From contig CAVOZI010000008.1 in assembly GCA_963700895.1 (NCBI GenBank), positions 1-64,000 on the forward strand: a stretch of 64,000 nt of DNA. Reading direction: 5' to 3'. The position numbers were made by a program, and so were the translations under genes. The notes under the pieces were generated by a model that worked only from the letters and a program-made list of their open reading frames with translations, was not told the DNA's origin and made no database searches. This DNA comes from Anderseniella sp963700895 (lineage in GTDB: Bacteria; Pseudomonadota; Alphaproteobacteria; Rhizobiales; Aestuariivirgaceae). How positions within the stretch are numbered: the first letter of the stretch is position 1; the number at the start of each line of letters is the position of its first letter. Shown in pieces: positions 1 to 8,375 of the stretch.

Positions 1-929
1 GAAGACCTTATCGGGTAGTTATAATCCAGATACGGGGAGTATTGCGGCTCACCGACGTAAATACTGTGCGGGTCGCCGGCATCTTGGGCACTTGCACTTG
101 TCCACGGCGCCACAAGGCAGCTCGCGAGAAACGCAAGGGTGAATGCGACGTTGTCGGAGCATGGCAGTTCCTCCTGCTGTTTATTGACGTTTATTCACGC
201 GCTGGCCCTTCAGGCGACAACTTGCGCAAGGCGCGATTGTTCAACACGCCATTGAACATGACAGTCGCTTATCCTGCCGGAGGCCGCCTACCATTTCACG
301 ACAAATGCGAGGGGGATAGGTCGACGCCGCCGGACCTCTACGGTAGCCGTTGTTATGACGTCTACTGGGCTGGCTGAGGACTAAAGGCAAAGCCGAGTGT
401 GCCCGACGTCATTTTGTCATCGGAAACGGACGGTTTGCGGCTTTGCCAACGAAGTCCCGTGACCGTTTCTGATGCCGCGAACGGCTACTCCACCGGCACA
501 GCGATGTGCCAAGTTTTTGGTCTCGTTTAAGGAACCGCCAAGAAAATCGACGACCGCTTGTGGCACAAAGCGGACGCCCTTGGTGGTATCAGAAAGAGTC
601 CGCTCTCGGGTGCAGAGGGGACATTAGCAATGAAGGCCGGCCAGCAACAGCTGATGGTGTGAGTGTGCAGGGCCGACGGCGTGGCTTTGGTGATGCCAAT
701 GGTCTCCCGGCTTGATGCCTTGGTCTTACGAGCAATGCCCGGGCGGACTTGCCTTGCTCGTAATCGTGCAGATTCCGCTCGACTTCAGTGGCAAAGCGAG
801 CATTGCTGGGTGTGCCTGGTGATTGGGCGTTTGGCCCAATCGGTACTTCGGCCCCGGCTAGCCTGCATTCGCGGGCTTCGGTCATTGCAAGCACCGGGAT
901 GTCCGGTTGCCCCGACCGAGGAGATCATC
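1..929. other. Region without a recognisable gene, left of the recombinase module
   Basis: I find no open frame here that resembles a known protein. Short frames occur on both strands, overlap each other and lack convincing ribosome binding sites. A 10-base inverted repeat (GGCAAAGCCG at 386-395, CGGCTTTGCC at 438-447) could fold into a long-loop hairpin. The stretch precedes a serine-recombinase module and may be non-coding flank or decayed cargo of that element; its left boundary is outside the window or not visible. Confidence 0.5.
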
Positions 930-1280
930 ATGGCCCGCAAGACACCGCCATGTCAGCAGCCGTCACGACACACCGAAAGCCCTTCGACCACTCTGCCTGA
1001 CAAGGCATGCAGTTCCAGGACATCGTCACGGATGTCAGGAGCGGACACACGACGGGCCCATTCAAAGCCAACTGCAACCAAGACCGCGCAGGTCATCAGG
1101 CTTCTCAGCCGCAAGCCAGGTGTTTCGATCAAGCAACTGCAGGACGCCACCGGATGGCAAGCCCACAGCATCCGTGGACTGCTGTCCGGTGCCGTGCGCA
1201 AGCGATACGGCCTTGAAGTCAGCAGTAGCGTCGGGCGGGACGGAGCACGGAGGTACCGGATCGAGGCCGGGAGCAAGTAG
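930..1280 (+). CDS. DUF3489 domain-containing protein
   Basis: A 116-residue protein. The N-terminal half is rich in Ser, Thr, Arg and Lys and looks disordered. The C-terminal ~65 residues match the DUF3489 pattern: KTAQVIRLLSRKPGVSI, then LQDATGWQAHSIRGLLSG, then a charged VGRDGARRYRI end. This is a small winged-helix-like fold, so DNA binding is plausible but not shown. I chose the ATG at 930 because GAGGAG lies six bases upstream; the frame stays open further upstream but without family similarity. It lies directly before a DUF2924 gene and a large serine recombinase, a trio that recurs in alphaproteobacterial mobile DNA. Confidence 0.75.
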   Translation: MARKTPPCQQPSRHTESPSTTLPDKACSSRTSSRMSGADTRRAHSKPTATKTAQVIRLLSRKPGVSIKQLQDATGWQAHSIRGLLSGAVRKRYGLEVSSSVGRDGARRYRIEAGSK

Positions 1281-1283
1281 GCC

Positions 1284-1712
1284 ATGAAGCCGGCAGCTGA
1301 AGTCGAAGTCGATATTGCAAAGCTGGGCGAACTGCCGCGGCCTGTCCTTGTCGAGCGCTGGACAAGCTTCCACGGCACTGCCCCTCCCAAGGGGACGAGC
1401 CGGCAACTGCTGGAATTGTCGGCCGCCTATGACTTGCAGGCGTCTGTATACGGCGGTCTCGGCCGGAAACGGCAGAAGCAGCTGCTGTTGATCTTCCGTT
1501 CCGGAGATGGCGGTAAAGGAGGAGAAGCTTCTCCTGCACTGAAGCCCGGCAGCCGGCTGGTTCGGGTGTGGAATGGAAGATCCCACCATGTCGAGGTGAC
1601 TGAGCATGGCTTCGCGTGGAATGGGCAGGCATTCAAATCACTTAGTGCCGTGGCGCGCGAGATCACTGGCGCCCGGTGGTCGGGACCCCGCTTCTTCGGC
1701 GTCGGGCCATGA
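1284..1712 (+). CDS. DUF2924 domain-containing protein
   Basis: A 142-residue protein recognisable as DUF2924 from the N-terminal pattern (LGELPRPVLVERWTSFHG, PPKGTSRQLL) and the C-terminal part with LKPGSRLVRVWNGRSHHVEV, FAWNGQAFKSLSAVAREITG and RWSGPRFFG. The last segment resembles the small DNA-associated domain found in phage and recombinase neighbourhoods. It starts three bases after the DUF3489 stop, and its TGA overlaps the recombinase ATG (ATGA at 1709-1712), so the three are almost certainly one translationally coupled operon. The biochemical role is unknown; an accessory or directionality function for the recombinase is inferred from linkage only. Confidence 0.8.
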   Translation: MKPAAEVEVDIAKLGELPRPVLVERWTSFHGTAPPKGTSRQLLELSAAYDLQASVYGGLGRKRQKQLLLIFRSGDGGKGGEASPALKPGSRLVRVWNGRSHHVEVTEHGFAWNGQAFKSLSAVAREITGARWSGPRFFGVGP

Positions 1713-3406
1713 AGAGCAAGTCCCTGCGCTGCGCCGTCTATACCCGCAAGTCCACAGAGGAAGGTCTCGAGCAGGACTTCAACTCGCTGGATGCACAGCG
1801 CGAGGCTTGTGCCGCCTACATTGCCTCGCAGGCAAGCCTGGGCTGGAGGCTGATGGCAAAGTCCTACGACGATGGCGGCATCTCGGGTGGCACGATGGAC
1901 AGACCAGCCCTGCAGAACCTGCTCGGCGACATTCAATCAGGACAGGTTGATGTCGTCGTGATCTACAAGATCGACCGGTTGACCCGCTCGCTCATGGACT
2001 TCGCCCGCATCGTCGAGGTATTTGACCGTCACGAGGTGTCCTTCGTGTCGGTCACCCAGCAGTTCAACACCACGACGTCCATGGGTCGGCTCACCCTGAA
2101 TGTCTTGCTGTCATTTGCCCAGTTCGAGCGGGAGGTCACAGCCGAGCGGATCCGGGACAAGTTCGCCGCCTCGAGGAAACGAGGCATGTGGATGGGCGGA
2201 CCCGTACCAGTCGGCTACAGGGTAGAGAACCGCAAGCTGGTAATCGAGCCACGGGAGGCAGAACTGGTTCGCCGCATCTTCAGTCTGTACCTCGAATGCG
2301 GCTCAGTGCCGGCACTCAAGGACAGGCTTGATGACCTTGGCATCCAGACACCACGGCGGCGCAGCAGGTCAGGCCGGATATCCGGAGGGACCCGGTTCTC
2401 GCGGGGGCGACTGTACTGGACCTTGTCAAACCCGGTCTATGCCGGTGATGTGCGTCATGGCAGCAACACCTGGCCGGGACAGCACGAAGCGATCATCGAG
2501 CGCCCGCTGTTGGACACTGTCCAGCAGCGGCTGCAAAAAGGCTCTCAGCCAACACCCGGCGACAGGTCCCGACAGGATTCCAGCCTGCTTTGTGGCCTCA
2601 TTCATGATGAGACCGGAGATCGCTTCACACCGACGTTCACCATCAAGGCCGGGCGGCGATACCGCTACTATGTCTCCAATCGCCTGGTCACAGCAGGCAG
2701 AAGGCGTGACCACGCGGCCTGGCGGTTGCCTGCAAGACAACTCGAGCAGGCGGTTGTCGATGCACTCGCAAGACTGCTGTGCGACCAGGTCCGGCTGCTG
2801 GATCAACTGGCACCTTCGGAAAGCAATCCGGGGGAGGTGATCGGGATGATCGACAAGGCCTGCCAACTCGCAAGCCAACTGCAGACAGATCCCACCCAAG
2901 CCAGATCACTCGTCCGTTCAGTCATCGAACGGGTCACTGTCTCGCCGGGACAGCTTGTGCTGACAGTGAGTCGTAAAGCACTCCGCGATGCGCTGGGCAT
3001 CCAGCCACTACCCACGGATAGCGTCGACAGCTTCGAGATCCACCATCCATTCAGTCTGAGGCGGCGCGGCATCGAGGCCCGCCTCGTCATGACAGCCCCG
3101 GAGCTCAATCGGGCGCGGGTGGATCAGAAGCTCGTCAGCAAGCTTGCCGAAGCCCGGCATTGGCTTGCCCTGCTCACCAGCGCATCCGGCCTATCCATCT
3201 CCGAACTTGCCAGACAGAAGGGAGCAGATCCCCGTGAAGTCACCCGCATCCTGCCCCTGGCGTTCCTGGCCCCAGACATCGTCGAGGCCATTCTTGACGG
3301 GCGCCAACCGGTCGAGCTGACCTCGACGCGCCTCAGGCGACACAGGCCGATCCCGCTCAACTGGCAGCACCAACGACGCCTGTTGGGATTCCCGCTTTCG
3401 CGGTGA
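1709..3406 (+). CDS. Large serine recombinase (resolvase/invertase family)
   Basis: A 565-residue site-specific recombinase. The N-terminal resolvase domain has the YTRKS motif with the catalytic Ser at about residue 15, the downstream DAQREAC segment, and VVIYKIDRLTRSLMDF with the conserved Arg. The Recombinase domain follows (GPVPVGYRVENRKLVIEP, VRRIFSLYLECGSVPALKDRL, then YAGDVRHG). The usual zinc-ribbon cysteines are absent; instead there is GLIHDETGDRFTPTF with KAGRRYRYYVSN, as in the alphaproteobacterial subgroup that travels with DUF2924 and DUF3489. The start at 1709 overlaps the DUF2924 stop. The frame looks intact, so the protein may be active. The substrate att site is not identified; the tRNA-Val gene about 195 bases downstream is one possible anchor. 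Confidence 0.9.
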   Translation: MKSKSLRCAVYTRKSTEEGLEQDFNSLDAQREACAAYIASQASLGWRLMAKSYDDGGISGGTMDRPALQNLLGDIQSGQVDVVVIYKIDRLTRSLMDFARIVEVFDRHEVSFVSVTQQFNTTTSMGRLTLNVLLSFAQFEREVTAERIRDKFAASRKRGMWMGGPVPVGYRVENRKLVIEPREAELVRRIFSLYLECGSVPALKDRLDDLGIQTPRRRSRSGRISGGTRFSRGRLYWTLSNPVYAGDVRHGSNTWPGQHEAIIERPLLDTVQQRLQKGSQPTPGDRSRQDSSLLCGLIHDETGDRFTPTFTIKAGRRYRYYVSNRLVTAGRRRDHAAWRLPARQLEQAVVDALARLLCDQVRLLDQLAPSESNPGEVIGMIDKACQLASQLQTDPTQARSLVRSVIERVTVSPGQLVLTVSRKALRDALGIQPLPTDSVDSFEIHHPFSLRRRGIEARLVMTAPELNRARVDQKLVSKLAEARHWLALLTSASGLSISELARQKGADPREVTRILPLAFLAPDIVEAILDGRQPVELTSTRLRRHRPIPLNWQHQRRLLGFPLSR

Positions 3407-3600
3407 GCCCAATCACTGAGCTTCCTCCCAGAACCGTGGACACCGAACTGGCCTCGCAGAGACGAATGCGGGAATTGCGCCAGTTCGGGCCGCAACACAA
3501 CGTCTCCTGTCCACCAAACGGCAACCGGCCAGGGCCAATCGCCCGGAATGACGGGAGAATTCCGGAACGGCTAAAAAAGTCACGAAAAACAGGGAAAAAA

Positions 3601-3676
3601 TGGTGGGCGGTACTGGATTCGAACCAGTGACCCCAGCGATGTGAACACTGTGCTCTACCAACTGAGCTAACCGCCC
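3601..3676 (-). tRNA. tRNA-Val (anticodon CAC)
   Basis: The minus strand gives a full 76-base cloverleaf with encoded CCA. Acceptor arms GGGCGGT and ACCGCCC pair perfectly. The D arm is GCTC-AGTTGGTA-GAGC and the T arm is ACTGG-TTCGAAT-CCAGT. The anticodon loop TTCACAT gives anticodon CAC, which reads GUG valine codons. The anticodon stem CAGTG/CGCTG contains one T-G wobble pair. It sits just past the 3' end of the serine recombinase gene and could mark the boundary of an integrated element, but I saw no duplicate of its 3' end in the window. Confidence 0.95.
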
Positions 3677-3755
3677 GGCGTCTTGGGACGGGCGGGGTAT
3701 AGCGGCGCGCATGAGCGCAAGTCAAGCAGCTTTGCCAAGGCGCGCCGCCGCGCTG

Positions 3756-4034
3756 TCAGTTTTCCGATGCCAAAGACTGCCGCGCCGAGGTGGCATGATC
3801 GGCAGCGGTCACCAGATCATTGGTTGCACAGGCTGCCTTCATGGCGTTGATCGAGGCTTCGGCTTCGGCAAGCTGGTCCGCCGGCTTCGACGCATGAGCA
3901 GACTTGTAGGACGCTTCAAGCGTCTTGATCAGTCCGTTGCACTGCTCCTGGTCCTTGATCGGCACGTCATCGGCAGCATGCACGGCAGAAAGGCCCGCCA
4001 CGAGGGCGAGCGCGACCGCAAATGTACGGTACAT
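3756..4034 (-). CDS. Small secreted protein of unknown function
   Basis: A 92-residue protein with a clear Sec signal peptide (MYRTFAVALALVAGLSAVHAA, cleavage likely after AHA or just beyond). The mature part of about 70 residues is helical and charged, with two cysteines (EQCNGL and KAACATND) that could form a disulfide in the periplasm. I recognise no family. It is transcribed away from the MFS gene, which starts 111 bases to its right, and toward the tRNA. Confidence 0.7.
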   Translation of the reverse strand: MYRTFAVALALVAGLSAVHAADDVPIKDQEQCNGLIKTLEASYKSAHASKPADQLAEAEASINAMKAACATNDLVTAADHATSARQSLASEN

Positions 4035-4145
4035 CTTCTTTATCTCCGGGATGAAATATGCCTTATGGCACGGGCCGTAGCCAGCGCCTGCATGGTGGCG
4101 GATTGAAGGCGGATCCGGGCTGGAACGGGGGCTGCAGAATTTTTC

Positions 4146-5336
4146 ATGACACCGGGTCCTGCATCACCCTGGCCGCGCATCTGGGCCATCTTCCTCACCG
4201 GCGTTGCAGCGGCCTTTCTGGTCGGCAAGGCGCCGGCGGCCCTGCCGGTGCTACGGAGCGAACTCGGCCTGAGCCTGTTCCAGGCGGGTCTGGTGGTGTC
4301 GATGTTTTCGCTGGTGGCGGCTGCGACCGGGCTGATGTTCGGCGCGCTGTCTGACCGCTTTGGCCAGTTGCGGCTGGCCGTGGCGGGGCTGGCCGTGGCG
4401 GCAGTTGCCGGGCTGGCAGGCGCGCAGGTCCATACTGCTGAATGGCTGATCGCCTCGCGTATCGCTGAAGGTATCGGCTTCTTCATGATATCAGTGTCGT
4501 TGCCGGGTCTGATCATCCGGCTGGCTGATGACCGTACCCGCCAGACGGCGATGGGCCTGTGGGGCGCCTACCTGCCGCTCGGCGCGGGGCTGGTGCTGCT
4601 GGCCGGCGGCGTGATCATTACCGCGCTTGGCTGGCGCGGCCTCTGGCTGGCCATTTCGGCAAGCTACGTGGTGTTTCTGGCAGCCCTCGTCTGGGCTGCG
4701 CCGAGACAGGCCGCACCACCGCCACGACCGGCTGGGGCAGGGCGCATCGCCACCGTGCTGAAGACACCCGGCGCCGTCATGCTGGCCGTGGTGTTCGGCT
4801 GCTATTCCGGCCAGTACATGGCGGTGACCAGTTTCGTGCCGCTGATCCTGGTGGAGCGCGCCGGCTGGCAGCTGGCCCCGGCGGCCGCCGTCGGCGCGCT
4901 GGTCATGGTGGCTAACACTACCGGCAACGTGGCCTCGGGCTTTCTGCTGGGCCGGGGCTGGCAGCGCCGCACGCTCATCCTGCTGGCTGCCGCCATGATG
5001 GCCACTGGCGCCGCCCTCGTCATGTCCGAAGCCTTGCCGGTTGCCTCGCGCATTGCTGGCGCGGTGCTGTTCTCAAGCTTCGGCGGCATGATCCCCGGCT
5101 CGCTGTTTGCCGGTGTGCCGCGCCATGCCCCAGGCCCTGCCCATGTCTCCACCGTCAACGGGCTGATGCTGCAGGGCGTCGCGATTGGCCAGTTGATCGG
5201 ACCTGCCGCCACCACCTGGCTGGTGGGCCTGGGCGGTGGCGCCTGGGGCTGGTCGCTCGCTTACCTGTTGCCCATGGCAGCGCTCACCGCGCTGGCCGGC
5301 ATCATGCTCGGCAGGCTGGAGAGCGCTCAGGCGTGA
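4146..5336 (+). CDS. MFS transporter
   Basis: A 396-residue major facilitator with about twelve hydrophobic segments. The loop between TM2 and TM3 carries the family signature in the form GALSDRFGQLRLAVAG. N- and C-terminal halves are separated by a short central loop rich in Pro and Ala (RQAAPPPRPAGAG). Substrate cannot be assigned. The last ten bases overlap the convergent phosphoglycolate phosphatase gene. The upstream gene is divergent, so this is likely a single-gene unit. Confidence 0.85.
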   Translation: MTPGPASPWPRIWAIFLTGVAAAFLVGKAPAALPVLRSELGLSLFQAGLVVSMFSLVAAATGLMFGALSDRFGQLRLAVAGLAVAAVAGLAGAQVHTAEWLIASRIAEGIGFFMISVSLPGLIIRLADDRTRQTAMGLWGAYLPLGAGLVLLAGGVIITALGWRGLWLAISASYVVFLAALVWAAPRQAAPPPRPAGAGRIATVLKTPGAVMLAVVFGCYSGQYMAVTSFVPLILVERAGWQLAPAAAVGALVMVANTTGNVASGFLLGRGWQRRTLILLAAAMMATGAALVMSEALPVASRIAGAVLFSSFGGMIPGSLFAGVPRHAPGPAHVSTVNGLMLQGVAIGQLIGPAATTWLVGLGGGAWGWSLAYLLPMAALTALAGIMLGRLESAQA

Positions 5337-6013
5337 GCAGCGAAGCGGGCGTCCAGCAGCGGCAATATCTCGTCGAAATGATCGACCACATGATCCGGGT
5401 CAAAGGCCGAGACATGGGTGTCCGTGTAGCCAAAGCTCACCGCGATCACCGGCACCTTCGCGGCCTGCGCGGTGCGGATGTCGGTGGCGGAGTCGCCGAT
5501 CATCACGGCGTGGGTGTGGGCCGACCCGGCCTTGTCGATGGCGGCAAAAAGCGGCTTCGGGTCCGGTTTGGCCACCCCGGTGGTGTCCGGCCCGATGATG
5601 GCGGAGAAATAGTGATCCATCTTCAGGCCGCCGATCAGTTTCACTGACAGCCGCTCCAGCTTGTTGGTGCACACCGCCATGCCGATGCCCCGGGCCTCCA
5701 GTTTGTCCAGCAGCGCAAGCACGCCCGGGTAAGGCTTCGAGGAAGCGGTGATGTTGGCGGTGTAGTGGTCGATGAACTGGCGGAACATGATGTCCACCAG
5801 GTCGGCCCTGACCGGCGCTCCCGTCCGCTCAAAGCCGCGCTCGATCAGCTTCTTCGCGCCCTGGCCGACCATCTCGTAGACCTCCTCCAGGGTTACGGCT
5901 CGCCGCCCATGCGCGGTTAGAACGTGGTTCGTCGCTGCCCACAGGTCGGGCGCGGTATCGACCAGGGTTCCATCGAGGTCGAAAATGACGGCGGGGCGGG
6001 GCATGTTGATCAT
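5327..6013 (-). CDS. gph: Phosphoglycolate phosphatase (HAD family)
   Basis: A 228-residue HAD-superfamily phosphatase. Motif I is FDLDGTLVDT (nucleophile and general-acid Asp near residues 11 and 13), motif II is the CTNK segment, motif III is GVAKPDPKP, and motif IV is MIGDSATDI. The cap region contains VGQGAKKLIERGF, as in Gph enzymes that clear 2-phosphoglycolate from DNA repair or oxygenase chemistry. The first in-frame ATG (6013) and the ATG three codons later (MPRP) are both possible; neither has a strong ribosome binding site. A palindromic intergenic repeat starts two bases upstream. Confidence 0.88.
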   Translation of the reverse strand: MINMPRPAVIFDLDGTLVDTAPDLWAATNHVLTAHGRRAVTLEEVYEMVGQGAKKLIERGFERTGAPVRADLVDIMFRQFIDHYTANITASSKPYPGVLALLDKLEARGIGMAVCTNKLERLSVKLIGGLKMDHYFSAIIGPDTTGVAKPDPKPLFAAIDKAGSAHTHAVMIGDSATDIRTAQAAKVPVIAVSFGYTDTHVSAFDPDHVVDHFDEILPLLDARFAAHA

Positions 6014-6015
6014 TA

Positions 6016-6090
6016 CGTCATGCCCGGACTTGATCCGGGTATCTCTGGAGAAGATGAAACGGGATCACCGGGTCAAGCCCGGTGATGACG
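6016..6090. repeat. Intergenic palindromic repeat
   Basis: Two arms of about 30 bases form an imperfect inverted repeat. The left arm starts CGTCATGCCCGGACTTGATC (6016) and the right arm ends GGTCAAGCCCGGTGATGACG (6090). CGTCAT/ATGACG and CCGGACTTGA/TCAAGCCCGG-type pairings give a long GC-rich hairpin. Dispersed palindromes of this type are common between alphaproteobacterial genes. It lies between the 5' end of gph and the gabD promoter region, so it is not positioned as a simple terminator. Confidence 0.7.
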
Positions 6091-6203
6091 GAGAAAGAGA
6101 TATGCACTCACCTCACAGCACTTTCAACCTGATCTGCCTTGGAGCCGGGCGTGGCCCGTGCTAAACCGCCAGCCACCAACCAGTATGTGAGGAGGCACGG
6201 ACA

Positions 6204-7679
6204 ATGGACGCCATCAAGACTCGGGCGCTTCGCGACCTGTTGAAGGACAAGTCGCTGCTCAAGGAACAGTGCTATATCGACGGCAAGTGGGTCAGTGGAG
6301 ACGACACGATCGACGTGACCAACCCTGCTTCCGGCGATGTCATCGCCTCGGTGCCAAAGCTGGGCGCCAAGGAAACGAGGCAGGCCATCGCCGCCGCCGA
6401 AAAGGCCATGAAGGGCTGGGCCGCGAAGACCGCCAAGGAGCGCTCCAACATCCTGCGCAAATGGTACAACCTGATGATGGAGAACCAGGAAGACCTGGCC
6501 CAGATCATGACCGCCGAGCAGGGCAAGCCGCTGGCGGAGTCGCGCGGCGAAATCGCCTATGGCGCCTCGTTCATCGAGTTTTTCGCCGAAGAGGCCAAGC
6601 GCATCAACGGCGAGACCATCCCCACCCACAAGGCTGATGCCCGCATCGTCGTCATCCGCCAGCCGGTGGGCGTGTGCGGCGCCATCACGCCGTGGAACTT
6701 CCCCAATGCCATGATCACCCGCAAGGCCGGCCCGGCGCTGGCGGTGGGCTGCACCATGGTCATCAAGCCTGCGTCCGAAACGCCGCTGTCGGCGCTGGCG
6801 CTGTGCGAACTGGCCGAGCGCGCCGGCATTCCGGCGGGCGTGCTGAGCGTCATAACCGGCAAGGCGTCGGAGATCGGCAGCGAACTGACTTCCAACCCGA
6901 TCGTCAAGATGCTGACCTTCACCGGCTCCACCGAGATCGGCAAGATCCTTATGGAGCAGTGCGCCAGGACGGTCAAGAAGGTCGGCATGGAACTGGGCGG
7001 CAACGCCCCATTCATCGTGTTCGACGATGCCGACATCGACGCCGCCGTGGCCGGCGCCATGGCCTCGAAGTACCGCAATGCCGGCCAGACCTGCGTTTGC
7101 GCCAACCGCCTGCTGGTGCAGGACGGCATCTATGACAAGTTCGCCGAAGCGCTGGCTGTTGCCGTCAACAAGATGAAGGTCGGCGACGGCACCCAGGAAG
7201 GCGTCACCACCGGACCGCTGATCAACAAGGCAGCCGTGGAAAAGGTGCAGGAACACATCCAGGACGCGCTCTCCAAGGGCGCCAAGATCGTCACTGGCGG
7301 CAAGGCGCTGGGCGGCAATTTCCATGAGCCGACCATCCTGCGCGACGTCACCACCGCGATGAAGGTGACGAAGGAAGAGACCTTCGGCCCTGTCGCGCCG
7401 CTGTTCCGCTTCAAGACCGAGGAAGAGGCCATCCAGATGGCCAACGACACCGAGTTCGGCCTGGCCTGCTACTTCTACACCCGCGACATCGGCCGGGTGT
7501 GGCGCGTCGGCGAGGCGCTCGACTACGGCATCGTCGGCATCAACGAGGGCATCATCTCCACCGAGGTTGCGCCGTTCGGCGGCGTCAAGGAATCCGGCAT
7601 TGGCCGCGAAGGCTCGGTGCACGGCACGGAAGAGTACCTCGAGATGAAGTACATGCTGATGGGCGGCCTCGCCCAGTGA
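6204..7679 (+). CDS. gabD: NAD(P)-dependent succinate-semialdehyde dehydrogenase
   Basis: A 491-residue aldehyde dehydrogenase. GVCGAITPWNFP and FTGSTEIGK build the cofactor site. MELGGNAPFIVFDDAD holds the general-base Glu and GQTCVCANR the catalytic Cys. The C-terminal PFGGVKESGIGREG is typical of GabD-type enzymes that oxidise succinate semialdehyde to succinate; glutarate semialdehyde is an alternative substrate. A strong ribosome binding site (GTGAGGAGG) precedes the ATG. Its TGA overlaps the GTG start of rpiA, so gabD, rpiA and gor are probably co-transcribed. No gabT is visible nearby. Confidence 0.92.
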   Translation: MDAIKTRALRDLLKDKSLLKEQCYIDGKWVSGDDTIDVTNPASGDVIASVPKLGAKETRQAIAAAEKAMKGWAAKTAKERSNILRKWYNLMMENQEDLAQIMTAEQGKPLAESRGEIAYGASFIEFFAEEAKRINGETIPTHKADARIVVIRQPVGVCGAITPWNFPNAMITRKAGPALAVGCTMVIKPASETPLSALALCELAERAGIPAGVLSVITGKASEIGSELTSNPIVKMLTFTGSTEIGKILMEQCARTVKKVGMELGGNAPFIVFDDADIDAAVAGAMASKYRNAGQTCVCANRLLVQDGIYDKFAEALAVAVNKMKVGDGTQEGVTTGPLINKAAVEKVQEHIQDALSKGAKIVTGGKALGGNFHEPTILRDVTTAMKVTKEETFGPVAPLFRFKTEEEAIQMANDTEFGLACYFYTRDIGRVWRVGEALDYGIVGINEGIISTEVAPFGGVKESGIGREGSVHGTEEYLEMKYMLMGGLAQ

Positions 7680-8374
7680 CGCCAGACGAAGCAAAGGAAG
7701 CCGCCGCGCGCGAGGCGTTGAAGCACGTGCGCGACGGCATGAAACTAGGGCTGGGGACCGGGTCGACGGCGGCGAAATTCGTCGCCGGCCTCGGCGAAAT
7801 GGTGGCGCAGGGGCTGAATGTCGTCTGCGTGCCGACGTCCGAGGCGACGCGCAAGCAGGCCGAAAGCCTCAACATCCCGCTCACCCGGCTGGACGAGGAG
7901 CCGATCCTCGACCTCACCGTGGATGGTGCCGATGAACTTGACGGCGACCTGACGCTGATCAAGGGCGGCGGCGGCGCATTGCTGCGCGAAAAGATCGTCG
8001 CGTCATCGTCGAAGAAGATGATTGTCATCGCCGACGACACCAAGAAGGTTGAGACGCTGGGCAAGTTCGCGCTGCCCATCGAAGTGGTGCCGTTTGGCGT
8101 CAAGTCCACTGCCATGAAGATCGAGCATGCATCGAAATGGGCGGGGTGCGAGGGGCCGCTGGCCTTGCGCATCCGCAACAGCGAGCTGTTCGTCACCGAC
8201 AATGGCAACGTCATCATCGACTGCGCCTTCGGCCGGATACCGGATGCCCAGAAGCTGGCCTCCGCCCTGTCCACCATTCCCGGCGTGGTTGACCACGGCC
8301 TGTTCATCGGCATGGCATCGCTGGCCATTCTGGGTGGCCCCAACGGCGTCGAGATCATCGAGAGAAACGCCTGA
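7676..8374 (+). CDS. rpiA: Ribose-5-phosphate isomerase A
   Basis: A 232-residue RpiA that interconverts ribose 5-phosphate and ribulose 5-phosphate. The phosphate loop GLGTGSTAAKF is near residue 22. The catalytic segments are DGADELDGDLTLIKGGGGALLREK and the later IIDCAFGRI. I chose the GTG at 7676, overlapping the gabD stop (GTGA), because the protein then begins TPDEAKEAAAREALKHV, the expected N-terminal helix; the frame is open further upstream only as a shadow of gabD. The gor gene starts one base after its stop codon. Confidence 0.93.
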   Translation: MTPDEAKEAAAREALKHVRDGMKLGLGTGSTAAKFVAGLGEMVAQGLNVVCVPTSEATRKQAESLNIPLTRLDEEPILDLTVDGADELDGDLTLIKGGGGALLREKIVASSSKKMIVIADDTKKVETLGKFALPIEVVPFGVKSTAMKIEHASKWAGCEGPLALRIRNSELFVTDNGNVIIDCAFGRIPDAQKLASALSTIPGVVDHGLFIGMASLAILGGPNGVEIIERNA

Positions 8375-8375
8375 C

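Noticed and set aside
42..377. A 111-codon frame near the left edge
   Set aside because: No homology pattern, no convincing ribosome binding site and implausible residue composition.
3403..3630. A 75-codon frame ending in WWAVLDSNQ
   Set aside because: Its end reads through the tRNA-Val gene on the other strand; this C-terminus is a well-known artefact of tRNA translation.
6108..7694. A 528-codon frame antisense to gabD
   Set aside because: It mirrors the gabD coding frame, is rich in His, Arg and Asp as expected of a complementary-strand shadow, and resembles no protein family; gabD is intact on the other strand.
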